Source of the DNA: Mesodorylaimus sp. YZB2_4
Taxonomy: Eukaryota; Nematoda; Enoplea; Dorylaimida; Dorylaimidae
DNA length: 64,000 nucleotides
NCBI GenBank assembly: GCA_030248295.1
Contig: JASANH010001643.1
Coordinates: 806,001 to 870,000 of the forward strand
Reading direction: 5' to 3'
The translations under genes and the position numbers were made by a program. Under the pieces are notes generated by a model that was not told the DNA's origin, did no database searches, and worked only from the letters and a program-made list of their open reading frames with translations. Positions 35,470-45,869 of this stretch are shown piece by piece (within the stretch, counting starts at the first letter, position 1; every line of letters starts with the position of its first letter).

Positions 35470-36724
35470 CATATGCGCTTCTCTCTTGCTTCGTTTCTGC
35501 CGCTGACCCCAGTGGTCCCTGCTTATGTATCTTTGCCCGCAAAGAGTGTAGCGAAGCTTGTGTTTCAATCGCGCCTTGTCACCCGGCTAGAGCAGTCGGT
35601 TTCACTTATTCTCCTCAACACGCTTCCAGCGTCTACTCTAACTACACTGCAGAACGATTTTCTTGCAGGGGAATTTCGTAGTAGTTCGGAAGCGACGCTG
35701 ACGACGGCTGACGGAAAGGAGAAGATGGCGGCTGTGAAGGAGCTGGACGAAAGAGGGGATGTCGGGACAAAAGGAAGAAGTCTGTTTGCTTGAATGAAGT
35801 TATTATTTTGAAGCAAAAACTCTTCTTTTTCAGCTTAATGAGGACGGTGGTCCGATCGAACGTTGGAACTGGGAGCAGCATTTGACGCAGATCGAGAAAA
35901 AGAACGAGCTTAGAAAGGGTGAAAAAGTTGCAATCCTCTCGCTTCGATCTTCGTTGTTGCAAGACAATTTTCTTGTAGGGGACGCTCGGAATGGTGAGCG
36001 AGGAGAAGCTGATGAGGGCGGACAGATAGTGGCTTTGAAGAAGCTGGAGGAAAAGGTGCACGACTTAAAAGCAGCTGGAAGGCAGTGATCATCCGAATGT
36101 GGTGGCTACCATAGGAGTGATCAGCGGAGCAGAGCCCCTCAGCTGGTCATGGAGCTGGTTCGAGGTAAGTTGCCGTTCTATGTATATAGGGAGCAGTGAT
36201 TGGGCCAGCGTGAATCTCGGCGCTTACGCGCAGGAAGGTCTGCAGAAGCTGCTGCGAGGCGATCCCCCCCCCCATTCCAAGGGGCATCAAGATGCGCTTG
36301 GCCAGCGAAGCGGCGCGGCCAGGACAATGTCACTCAATTGCCCAAAGCTTGGTTGAAAAGGCTAGTGTGTAAATACAAGTCGGACGTGTGGAGCGTGGGG
36401 GGTGCTCGTGTGGGAGGTAAGTGTTTCGGACATTCAGCGTATCGAAGCTAGCATGAAGAGACCGAAGTTCCCCTTCAGATCATCAAGAACGGATCGGAAC
36501 CCTATTGGGATTGGGACGATAGCAATAATGCCGAACTCCTGCTAAAGCGACTGAAGAACAACGAGCGGCTGAAGATTCCGTCTGGTGTTTCGCCGCCAGT
36601 GGTCGACATCATGCAGATGTTTTGGAATATGGATCCAAAAGAACGGCCATCGTCCAGCGAACTCGTGAAAGTGTTTGAAGAAGAAATCGCAAGGGGCGCT
36701 CAAGAACAGACGCCGACCTGTTAA
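35470..36724 (+). pseudogene. Broken tyrosine-kinase-like gene
   Basis: The 3' exon (about 36479-36724) reads IIKNGSEPYWDWDD, then a helix, PPVVDIMQMFWNMDPKERPS and the stop. This is the C-terminal lobe of a non-receptor tyrosine kinase. Upstream, KYKSDVWSVG is followed by a G-run that shifts the frame (near 36397-36402), so the expected GVLVWE is lost. LVMELVRG at 36136-36164 resembles the hinge. Two N-lobe-like pieces occur in tandem: FLAGEF..ADGKEKMAAVKELDE (about 35655-35754) and NFLVGD..GGQIVALKKLEE (about 35968-36056). No catalytic HRDL block was seen, and a C-run at 36263-36272 disturbs that area. An intact kinase is unlikely unless the homopolymers are sequencing errors. Confidence 0.6.
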
Positions 36725-36988
36725 CTTTTGATTTATCTGCGTAATTTTAAAGTATGGCATGGCAGATGACGCGCTTATTGAATCGATTGAATAAAAGCGA
36801 TCAAGGCACCTTGATCGACTTGCTGTACCGTTATATACACAACGTTCCAATAAACACGCACCACCCTGTGATTCCACGCAACAGCTACTTTTCGAAGTTT
36901 ATAGATCACGCTCTTGGTAATGTAACTAGGAAAGAGACATGCCACTTCGCTCGGAATTTATTCGTCTTTCACGTGATATAAATTTAAG

Positions 36989-37510
36989 CTAATAAGATGT
37001 ATTTCCGCCTATCTTGGACTTGAGTTCTTTAACTCTATTGGCCATACCATCGACTGAACGATACATGTAATCGATTGGCAAATTCTCCGAAACATCCTTT
37101 ATACGATTAAACAAGTCCTCCGCGTTTTTAAACGTCTCATATTGAATCTTTCGAGCGATGTAATCCCAAATATGTTCGATTGGATTCATATCTGGCGATT
37201 GAGGTGGCCAATCGATCATAACTTTAAATTTTTGATTTTTCATCCATTTTTTCGCCCTTTTACTGGAATGACACATGCGCATTGTCCTGTTGGAACAGGT
37301 ATTGACCATCCGGATGCAGTTTATTGATCGATGGGAGCAGCTTTGTTCGGAAAATTCGAATATGATGGTCTGTATCAATCGATTCTTTTGCCCAGTACAA
37401 CTCGCCGACGCCATGGTTGATGAACACACCCTAAACCATGACCACCAAACTTGACAGTTGTTTGCAATCTTTGTTCAATCTTTCATGCGGCGTCCTGACA
37501 CCGCTGCGGC
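36989..37510 (-). mobile_element. Tc1/mariner-family transposase relic
   Basis: The minus strand encodes the C-terminal half of a Tc1-type transposase: KFGGHGLGC, then LFQQDNAH, HSSKRAKKWMKNQKF, DWPPQSPDMNPIEHIWDYI and a final helical part. The QQDNA block and the following CHSSK block lie in different frames, and a stop interrupts the former, so the gene is broken. The last catalytic acidic residue (NPIE) and the DNA Asp are still visible. No start or terminal inverted repeats were identified. Confidence 0.85.
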
Positions 37511-37604
37511 TTGTCAGAAACCAAATTGAAGTGTAAGTGAGTGCCATACAGTACATGATGCTGTTGTATCATTAACTGCTCGTTAAAAAACTACTTTGTT
37601 TCAG

Positions 37605-37900
37605 AAGCGAAAGGAGAAAACCAAGTGCCGCAGTTTTGTGCTTATTACGCTTGAAGTTCGAGAACAATTGGCGATCGTGCCAGAGGATATTGGTGAAAAC
37701 ACGTCTGAAAACATTCTCAGCCTCGACAAAGATCCTTTCGTGCAGGCCATTCTTGCTGGCTTTCCAGATCAGGTAAGTCATTTTCAGCAAGCTATCTTTA
37801 TTTTTTATCGTCCAAGAGTAAACTTCTCATGTGACTTAGGTAGTCAAAAAGACCGGCACTGACTATCAAAGGCTGATCCTTGTAGTGCAAATTGTCGTGA
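37605..37900 (+). CDS. Unrecognised exon-like coding stretch
   Basis: After a TGTTTCAG acceptor an open exon reads KRKEKTKCRSFVLITLEV, then QLAIVPEDIGENTSENIL and DPFVQAILAGFPDQ, ending at a GTAAGT donor near 37772. A second possible exon begins GTAGTCAAAAAG near 37840. Composition and splice signals look real, but no family was recognised and no start or stop exon was found. It may belong to the broken kinase gene, now separated from it by the Tc1 insertion, or be a separate relic. Confidence 0.35.
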
Positions 37901-38598
37901 TGTCGCCATTCATAAAGCATCGACCCTTCATTCTTTGGAGCCGCCATCACAGTGCGTCATATTTTAATAGCTGCTTAGTCGTGGGTGATAGAAAACGTTA
38001 TATGCGGTACGTAACGGACATGGAACCGGCATGGCAAGTTTTGTGCCTTTTTTGTAATTTCCTTCAATATCATATTCCATTCTGTTTAGGATGGCCGAAT
38101 GTGCTTGGAAGTCATAATAATCCGTAAATCCTGTTTGTGCCCCTCACCAAAGTCTCACACGCCCTCGCTCGTGTGACGCAAACGAAAAAAACAGAAAGGA
38201 AAAAAACAAACAAATCACCACAAGTCACTCATTGCAGTACAATACAATATAAAATGCAATGCAATGCAATACAACACAAAATGCGAAGAAGTGGTATCCC
38301 TTCGGAGAGGCCGTTCATAGAGTCCATGCTTAAAGAGGCAATTTAGCAAGCTTGGGTTTTGGACTAGTCATGTGGCAAGGTCTGTTCAGCGGTGCTCGCG
38401 TCAGCGAAAAAGTCACTCCGTTCACAAGTTGTGATGGTAAGAGCTTAACCCTTCGCTGGTCAAATTTGTGGACTCATATTCTGCACACTTTAGAAGTCGT
38501 TTTTGATCGATATCTACCTCCCGATTGATTGTGCTTTCCTGCTTCCTCTAATTACGGATCCTCGCATTATGAGCGCTTCCTCGTATCTTTCACTGACT
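37901..38598. other. Intergenic, with an AATACAAT/ATGCA microsatellite
   Basis: An imperfect run of GCAATGCAAT/ACAATACAAT units lies at about 38236-38282. Nothing else was recognised. Confidence 0.35.
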
Positions 38599-38871
38599 TC
38601 AGTGGCTCACTCCAGCTTTTATCGCCAGCAGAGCGTGATTGAATTCATGATCGAGATCCTGCGCATCAGTTTTAAGTTGGACATTCGTGTATTCGATGAA
38701 GTCTGATGCAGTGTTGAATCCAACCTGGCGTTGCGAGGTGAGTCTGGTGATCAACGCATATGTCTGCCAAATGTATTTTTGAACCTTGACGTACCGAGGC
38801 ATGGCCATTGAGGCGATGGTGAAGCCGTCGAGTGGTGGACGAGCCGAGTACAGAATTGTCACCCTTGCCAA
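38599..38871 (-). CDS. Hypothetical coding fragment
   Basis: The minus-strand open frame of 90 codons ends at 38599 and has protein-like composition (ARPPLDGFTIASMAMPRY, then KYIWQTYALITRL and a charged end before HALLAIKAGVSH). No family was recognised and no supporting exons were fixed. A plus-strand shadow cannot be excluded. Confidence 0.25.
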   Translation of the reverse strand: MARVTILYSARPPLDGFTIASMAMPRYVKVQKYIWQTYALITRLTSQRQVGFNTASDFIEYTNVQLKTDAQDLDHEFNHALLAIKAGVSH

Positions 38872-39190
38872 CGGTCAAGTTGTATGGCATTGGGTTCGAG
38901 CTTTCTACAATCTATCCTTTAGCGGCCATTCGTGCAAGCGCCCTCACGACCTAGCTTGGTGCTGTAGGGTACGCTAACTGAGCTTACGAAGCAGCTGTGC
39001 TGGATAAACTTGAAACAATGACTCACATAATCTCGTTGTGAGAACCACGTCCGAATCCGTCACTTTCACCGCGGAAGTGGGCTCTTTGTGGCAAACTTCG
39101 CGGCTGGATCGCCCGACATATTGTCTGAAATTGGTTTTAATCGAGCAATGCTGCTGCTAACGGCGAGCGCTGCAGTGAATCGCTCTTTGG

Positions 39191-39244
39191 TGACACAGCC
39201 CCCTAAGCTGATAGTACGCACTATCAGCTTAGGGGGCTGAGTCA
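39191..39244. repeat. Near-perfect 25-bp-arm hairpin
   Basis: The left arm 39191-39215 and right arm 39220-39244 are complementary with a single mismatch. The inner 19 bp (AGCCCCCTAAGCTGATAGT) are perfect and the loop is only ACGC. It would form a very stable cruciform or RNA stem. No similar sequence was noticed elsewhere in the window. Confidence 0.95.
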
Positions 39245-39460
39245 GACGAGAAGCATTCGAAATGAAAAATGCCGAGAGATCGTCAATGTGATGCGTGGTG
39301 ACGTGCGATCGTGATGTCACTGTTGTGCAGCTGCAGTGTCGACTGAAGCGAACAAAAATTAGCTGAAAGGTTTGCTCCAGCACTAGCTGCCTTCATATCG
39401 AGCGCTATGACTAAATGGTCCTGGCACTGATCAGATGACGCTGACAGTGTCCTCTAAAAA

Positions 39461-39642
39461 GGATAAATGGTGTGGTATTTGCAACTGTCTAGATAGATGC
39501 CTGTATTTTCCTTTCCTCTGCACTCTACGGTATTGTCCTTTAGAAAATTACGAGCGGAGCGAGCCTTTTCTAAGGACTTCTGCAAAGGAAAGGCAAATAC
39601 AGGCATCTATCTAGACAGTTGCAAATACCACACCATTTATCC
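39461..39642. mobile_element. MITE-like foldback of 182 bp
   Basis: The 62-bp ends (starting GGATAAATGGTGTGGTATTT) are inverted repeats with about three mismatches. Inside them a second shorter inverted pair is present (GTCCTTTAGAAAA with TTTTCTAAGGAC). It has no coding capacity. No clear target duplication was seen. Confidence 0.85.
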
Positions 39643-39719
39643 TCACGATTAGGCCGAACACAAAGCCCAATGACTACTTGTACACTGCAAGGAAAGACCA
39701 ATGCATGCCCCCCAAACGA

Positions 39720-39905
39720 GCGCGGGGGGGATAACTTTTATTTTGTCGATTATCTAGCGATCCGATCAAAAATCGAATATAAGATCTGTACCAGTTTTGT
39801 AGAGCTCGTAGTTCTCTACAACTTTCGTACTGGGGTCGAGGGTGGTCGTCGGTGAAAATTTCGAGAAAATCAACGAAAACCGTTTTCCCTGTGGTTTCAA
39901 AACAA
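39720..39905 (-). repeat. Dispersed repeat Y, copy 1
   Basis: The reverse complement matches 49020-49190: ACGGTTTTCGT(T/C)GATTTTCTC, then a CCTCGACC segment, GAAAGTTGTA and a TATTCGATTTTTGATCGGA-type stretch. The copies differ by point changes and small indels. Confidence 0.75.
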
Positions 39906-41266
39906 GTCATGGACGGGCGTTTAGCTTTTAGTATTATAGCTAGATGTAACACTTTCTGGACGAAGGGTTGCTTGACTCTGCCTCTTGCTTAGGTGATCAG
40001 AGTACCGTAAGTTGAAGAATGGTTCCGTCCAACAGGCGGTGGGGGTGAAAGAGGCCATACAAACAAATGTGACGTGACTCGTCTCATGCCTCGAGTTGGC
40101 AAGCCATGCCATCCTCCTTATGTTCGTAATTTACCACCACTCGAGGGTGATGACATTACACATAGATGATTTGCTCGGCCACGATCTGGCGTGAGAGGCA
40201 GACGCCTAACCCACCCAGGAGCCCGGCAATGCCCAGATTTGCACCTGGGTGGCGCAAAGCTGAGAATCTTAGATGGCAGACGCCTGTGCCAACCAGGCCA
40301 CAGGCCGGGACTAACTCCTCAGCATGTCGTGTACTGATTACGAGGATTTACGTTTCCTACTCGTCGTGAGCTGCTCCCTTCACTCACTACCTCAGCTCTT
40401 TGGGTTTTCTGACTGATTCATGAGCATCAGGCACTTGCTTGTGACGATTAGACGGCAAAGAGCATGAACCTAATTACGGGGGAGAAAGCTTTTGAGATGA
40501 CTCCATCTTTAGTGTCTTTTTATTCCTCATTTAGGTTTGTCTTGTCTGGTGCTGTTCATGGGAAGAAAATGGATGCGATTGCCACTTTGCAAGGTCATTC
40601 CTATTACCTCTCGCTGCTAATGGGCCTCGTTTCCCAAATTTCATTGTCCACGCCTTTTGCTTCTCGAAGTCTCAAAGATATCTCTCACTTCGGCCCCGAA
40701 GATGCTCGTTTTCTTTTATAAATCGCGTTTCTAATTACCTGCCAACACATTCTGAAACGCTAATAAAAGGCAGCAGTTAATGGCAGCTTGCCTTCTGATT
40801 CTGGAATTATCAGACGAGTCATTTCATCACCTCACTGCAGCTATATGGCAAACTACCAGACCAAGGCGTCAAGAGTAAAGTAAAACCCAGGCACTTAACT
40901 TCGTTTGCATGTGCTCTGACTACTGTTCTTACCGCCATTGTACTTCTTCGCTGTTATATCAAAAAGAGGAGTAGATAAAACTCCTTTTTGATATAGTTTT
41001 TTATGTGCAGTGCCATACTACAGTGGCTGACTGTGAGATGACATACCAGACTACTCTAGCTTACATGGAGTTGTTCCATGATGATCTCAGGTTTACTGAA
41101 TGGAGCTTTATCACTGACTAGGGTGACAAGTCATGGCCCCCTGGCACAACTACAGTAAGGCCAACTTGATTGCAATCGACGTCTGCGGCTACGCCATGAC
41201 AGGAACCAACAAATCTCGAGCAAAGACCACTTGCAAATTTGCACTTTCAAATACGACCTCTCCTCT
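39906..41266. other. Intergenic with a small hairpin
   Basis: A hairpin at 40956-40994 (left ATATCAAAAAGAGGAGT, right ACTCCTTTTTGATAT, short AT-rich loop) is the only clear structure. An 85-codon open frame at 40464-40721 (+) has no recognised motif. Confidence 0.4.
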
Positions 41267-43140
41267 TCTCTCCTCGCCGTTGAGGAGAATTAGTCAAATC
41301 GTCTGGCACAAAAGCAACACTGAAGGCAGTCCGAGATACTTTACTGGCATTGCTGAATGGCCGAATGGAAAAAAATTTGAAATCAGTAAAAAGCCTTTTA
41401 TTATTAGCGAAGAAAATCTGGCTCAAACGATTAAAAAACACGATAAAGGAGGCTATGACAGTGGAGCGAGCAATCACAAGAAAACAGAGCTTTTACCAAG
41501 CAAACCCTCGAAAAAAATTGCACACGAAAGCAAATTATGGATAAAAACTAAACGGATGAATGGATCCATAAAAGGATGTCGCCCCATCTGATCCCGTACG
41601 ATCCGTCCAAACACTAATACCGTACGATATTTTCTACCAAAAAGACACCCATTCCCCCTCCCCCCCATCAACTCCATACAGGCCATACATTCATTCAGAT
41701 GATGATGGTGGAGCTGAACGCGCAACGATGAGCCCTGTCATGTATTCCATTTCGGCGGTCAAGTCATCTGCTGAAGCTGATTCATCAATGGGGGTGCCGG
41801 CAGGTTGTGGCAGGGCAGAATCTTCGTCTGGAACACCTCCATCAGCTGGTCATTCCATCGAGATCAAATTATGCACGTGATTCGGTTCATCTACGACCAA
41901 GGCGTCGTTTCCGTCCTCTTCATTTTCAAAGTGTCCGTTGCCTAAAAAATGTCAAACTAATAAAAGAAAAATAGGCTGATAAGGCAGCTGTGACTAACTG
42001 GCCTCAGCCAAATCAGGGTATTGAAATACGCCTCCAGCAGCACCCTCGCCCTCATTGCCGAACGGTGTGGCCAGAGCCAAAGCTGGCTTCGATAATAAAG
42101 ATGTCGACTTTGTGATTCGTTTCTGATCTGAAAAAATTATGTTATTTCAGGGGCTATTTCTTAGTGCTAGTCAGTCACATACTTTTGGTGGCTAGTGGCA
42201 ACCCCATTGGCCGTGAATCTCCCAAAACATCTTGGCCTGATGGAATGACCTTGCCGTTCCCTGCTCCCTCGTTGTCCCCTATTGGAGATATTTCCACTCC
42301 ATCGCCGTTGAAAAGCAACAATTTCTGAAATGCAACAGCATTATTTACGGTATGTCAAAAACCAAAAAATGCTTCACTTTTTTATTGGGCCCAGCCTTTT
42401 TTTCGAGACTGACAGAAATTTCCGAAGCTGCCGACATTTTGGTCGTATTAAATCCTTTGTAGCTTTAACCCGTCGTGTTCCCCAAATCTCGTTGCTGTGT
42501 TTTCATCAGCGTTAGACACCCTTGCGTAGGTATCGTCTCGGCTGTTAAGAATTCTGTGTCTGACGCAAAGTAGTTGATCTGGGATTTTTTGGACAGCGAT
42601 TCGGTTGTTACAAATTCAGTTTCTGTGGGAAGCAAGGAATTCTTATTATTGAACTGCACCACACAAGCGAGTCGGATAGACTGTAAGCCTTACCACAGAA
42701 GTCTCCTCCGTCTTGGTCAGATTCGGTCTCACTAAAGACAACCAACGCGGGGCTTTGATCATTTTTCTAAAAAAAATTTGAGCAGATCAGCATCGTTTGA
42801 GTGAGCGCGAAAAAAGAATGCACTAGCCTCTGTGATTCTAGCCTCTTCACACCTAAGCCTCCCCAGCCTAATTGTAAGGATGAACCTGAGAGCACCATTG
42901 AGTCCACTGGCAAACAAATAACATATCCAGGATAAAAGCCCTAAGGTAAGGACAGGGGAACTAAAGCACAAGAGAGAAAACTTTGATTTTTGGCAAAATT
43001 ATGGCGAGCCAGAAGAGTAAAACAAAAAAAACCTAGGGCGACTTTGCACTTACGTGATGTGGTTGCTGCTTCTTGATATCGTCCATGATATTCGAAATGT
43101 CCAGCACTTTAAATTCAAATTCCGTAGCTGAATTATGAAA
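41267..43140 (-). pseudogene. Decayed copy B of the Y-x-SP-module gene, with 3' flank
   Basis: Exon-12-like (41690-41942), exon-11-like (41998-42128), exon-10-like (42180-42328), exon-9-like (42377-42640) and exon-4-like (43052-43125) blocks are in the same order and orientation as the intact gene at 56718-59089. The part 41267-41590, downstream of the gene, also matches 45870-46180 and more weakly 56340-56600, so flanking DNA was duplicated too. Indels and stops break the frame. Confidence 0.8.
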
Positions 43141-43932
43141 AAAAGAAACGTTTCAGGCCTGCCGCCAACTAAAATCACACCGAAAGCTATAGTGGCCTAA
43201 TGTGGAACACCTTGATCACACATCTGGTGCCTTAATTTCTTTGGCGGTTAAGCAACCCCAAACAATAAGTCGAGTCCCTGTTGAATCTTTCTGGTGTTCT
43301 GAATTATGGCCAGAGTGAGCCTAAAAACAGGGACAGTACAGTACAGTACCTACCGGCTTTGGTTGAGGCTAGATCGGCCTGAGAGGGCGTTAGTCGAACA
43401 GTAAAGCAGCCGTTTACCACTGGAAAAATTTCATGAATGCGATGTTCATTATCGGGTTAGATGCCCTCGTGGTTTCCTGTTCTGTCTCTTTTCTTGTTGG
43501 GGTTTTAACCGGTTTCCTGTCCAGGTTTCCAGTATTTGGGGTCCTGCCTATTATTGATGCTCCAGGTTTATCAGTTCCCCAAGCCAGCCTCTATGGCCGA
43601 GGCCCTCAGCCCATACCTGGTCGTTTTTGCACCTGCCAGTGCAACATGGCAATGGTTGTTCGCCTTGGGTGCACTCAGGCAAGTTTTCTTGGTAACTGGG
43701 CCTCTTGGAACTCTCTGTGTTTTATGGACGGGTGGTTCTCTGCCTATCTGCACTGGCCGTAGGGCCATTCAAGAATGGGTATTTGAACGGGCACTTGTCT
43801 TGCGCGAACAAAGTTGCTGGTATCACTTGTGGTCTCGGCTCGACAAATCAAAACGATAGCGTCACACCCCTCGACACCCAGCAGCATCTGCTATTTTCCA
43901 GTTTAGGTGCAATTCACCTAATTTATTGCAGG
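43141..43932. other. Unit B upstream part
   Basis: Homologous to 33530-33930 (unit A) and partly to 47820-47940 (unit C). The open frames at 43433-43859 have no conserved reading frame against unit A, so they are not supported as genes. Confidence 0.5.
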
Positions 43933-44116
43933 TGTAACCAGCGCACCCAGGCGGCGGGAGATATGAGAAATCGAAGTCCCCGTGACAAAAAAGCTCCGAC
44001 TATGTACAGGTAGGCAAGTCTCGCGACCACACCTGCCGCTAAAATATCAACTGGAGCGCCTGACTTCCAGCAAGGGAATAATGTCGATCTCCCGACCGCC
44101 AGGAATGCTGTTTACA
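43933..44116 (-). repeat. Solo LTR of the TRIM family, diverged
   Basis: Starts TGTAACCAGC and ends TTTACA. On the minus strand it shares the CGACC..TCCC, GCGAGACTTGCCTACCTG and CCGCCTGGGTGCGCTGGTTACA blocks of the TRIM LTR. Flanks CAGG and CTGG differ at one base, so the target duplication is uncertain. It is older than the copies at 18911 and 35157. Confidence 0.75.
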
Positions 44117-44597
44117 CTGGTAACGAGAGAGGATAGTGAAGTGGGGGCTGCGTACTATTGTGGCACATACTGTAGGTCAGTATCCCCGATTCAGCAGAAG
44201 GCACTCATTATCTACGAGATACGATTGCGCTGTAACATCTTGTCACCTTGATCACATGGTGGATTTCCTCAAACACAAACAGTATTTTACAAGTGCTTAT
44301 ATGCCAAGCAAATATGGCACTAAGACTTACAGAAATTGGACCTTAAAAGTTGAATACAGCAGTTAGCGGGCCTAACCTCAGGCCATCCCCGTCTCTCGTT
44401 CAGTCATGCGTTTTACACTTAGCCAGAATATATGCAATCTCGAATTTGATATAAGCAGCTTGAGGCGGGAATATGTGATTCGAATTCAGTGCGGTATTCC
44501 GCGGTTGCTGCGAGGCAGGTCGAACGCTCGATCACTCACAAATTCTGAAATAATTGCTTTGTTTTTGCTTTTTATCATTTTCTAAATTCTTTCCGAA
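44117..44597. other. 3' flank of the MSP-like gene
   Basis: 44340-44597 matches 34070-34310 in unit A and includes the AATTTGATATAA region. No gene was recognised. Confidence 0.45.
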
Positions 44598-45133
44598 TCA
44601 CGAAACAGGGCTGCAGAAAAACGTGTTGTATTGTTTGACCTCGGATTCTTCCTTCTCCGACTCTTCTTTCTTCTTCTTCGGCTCCTTCTTGCCGCCTTTG
44701 GCCGCTTTCTCCAACTTGAGCGTTTGACGAACCGCGTCCGACGCCCCCGGCGACTTCCAGAAGTGCTCTGGTTTCTGAAAAGAAGGTTGCCATTGGTGTG
44801 AAGGTGGCGGATGGAAGTTCCTATCGAAGACGGTGTCCCAGCAGTTCCCACCCTTCCGAACCTAACCAGACAGCAATGTGACTTACCATGGAGCTGTCCG
44901 ACATGGCCGCCACCATCACTGTGACTCGATCGGCATCGGTGAACGGCTTCTCGAAGGGCGTGGGCTTGAAGTTGATTTTGAACTTGTCGCTGCCTCCCGC
45001 CTTGACCACGTCGTACGCCTTGGTCGTCTTGAGCTTGTAGGTCAACGTGCGGGACCCCGTGTTCTCCACCGTCACCTCGACGCCTTGGCCCTCCTTCAAG
45101 GCCAACGTTTCCAACTTCCTTGGCGACGCTCAT
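44598..45133 (-). CDS. MSP-domain protein, small type
   Basis: Major sperm protein-fold domain, a nematode cytoskeletal/signalling module. The first visible exon (down to 44887) reads LETLALKEGQGVEVTVENTG, then a TLTYKLKTTKAYDV strand, GGSDKFKINFKPTPFEKPF and DRVTVMVAAMSDSSM. Exon 2 (44774-44598) adds KPEHFWKSPGASDAV and a Lys/Glu-rich tail with stop. The length and strand pattern fit small MSP-like proteins. The only nearby ATG (45133-45131, giving MSVAK) is one base out of frame with the domain, and the domain frame has a stop just upstream. Either a first exon is missed or a one-base change has broken the start. A tail relic of the same gene lies in unit A near 34300-34350. Confidence 0.75.
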
Positions 45134-45869
45134 TCTCACCGATCGATGCGCGTACACGACCACCCGAACCAGACACGACTGCTCTCCAACAACGGCGCGT
45201 AAAGGGATGAGGCCTGAGGGTGGATGGGCCGCTCTTTAGTGACGCACGTTACACTGCCTTACATCCTCGCCTCCTGTTCCGAAACCCATGCAGCATGGAC
45301 CCGTACCGTACTCTTACAACCTGCAGTCATCAGGTGCAACAAAAGCGCGCGAATATAATTGCTGGATACACCAGGATTTTTGCACCCATCGTTGAGTTCA
45401 TACGTAAATGCCTCTGAAAAGGCCGGCGCAGTGACTTTTTTCTAATGTCCGCTTTTGCTGATTGTCAACATTGTCAAAAACGGATATGTTCTCGAGTTTA
45501 AGGAGGATCCGGCTGTCGCGTTGAGGGTCTTTTTTCAGCTTTCTTCGCAAGAGGATCTTCCTGGCCATGTGATTCTACCGGCATAGTCGGATGGAAGGAC
45601 CGACCTGTAGGCTTGTAGGGGCAGACAAATGAGACCTCTACTGGTAGTTGCCCACTATGACCAGCTGAATCAATAACCAGCAAAAAACGGCATGCTTGAA
45701 TTGGAAGGGTTCCTCTGCTGCTTTTTTTCAGCAGGCACACGGCAGTATCCTATGGGCATATATGTAGTGGGTCCTATGTTGCTTCACGAGGATACAACTT
45801 GCCCGTTTTGCATAGAGCCAGTCAGCAGCAGTGATCAGTAAGGCTGTGGCCTCATCTCATCTCCCCTCC
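45134..45869. other. Upstream of the MSP-like gene
   Basis: No gene was recognised. The stretch should contain the MSP-like promoter and any missing first exon. Confidence 0.3.

Noticed and set aside
44582..45163. 193-codon minus-strand frame over the MSP gene
   Set aside because: Arg-rich and lacking the MSP pattern; it reads through the intron in a different frame from the domain.
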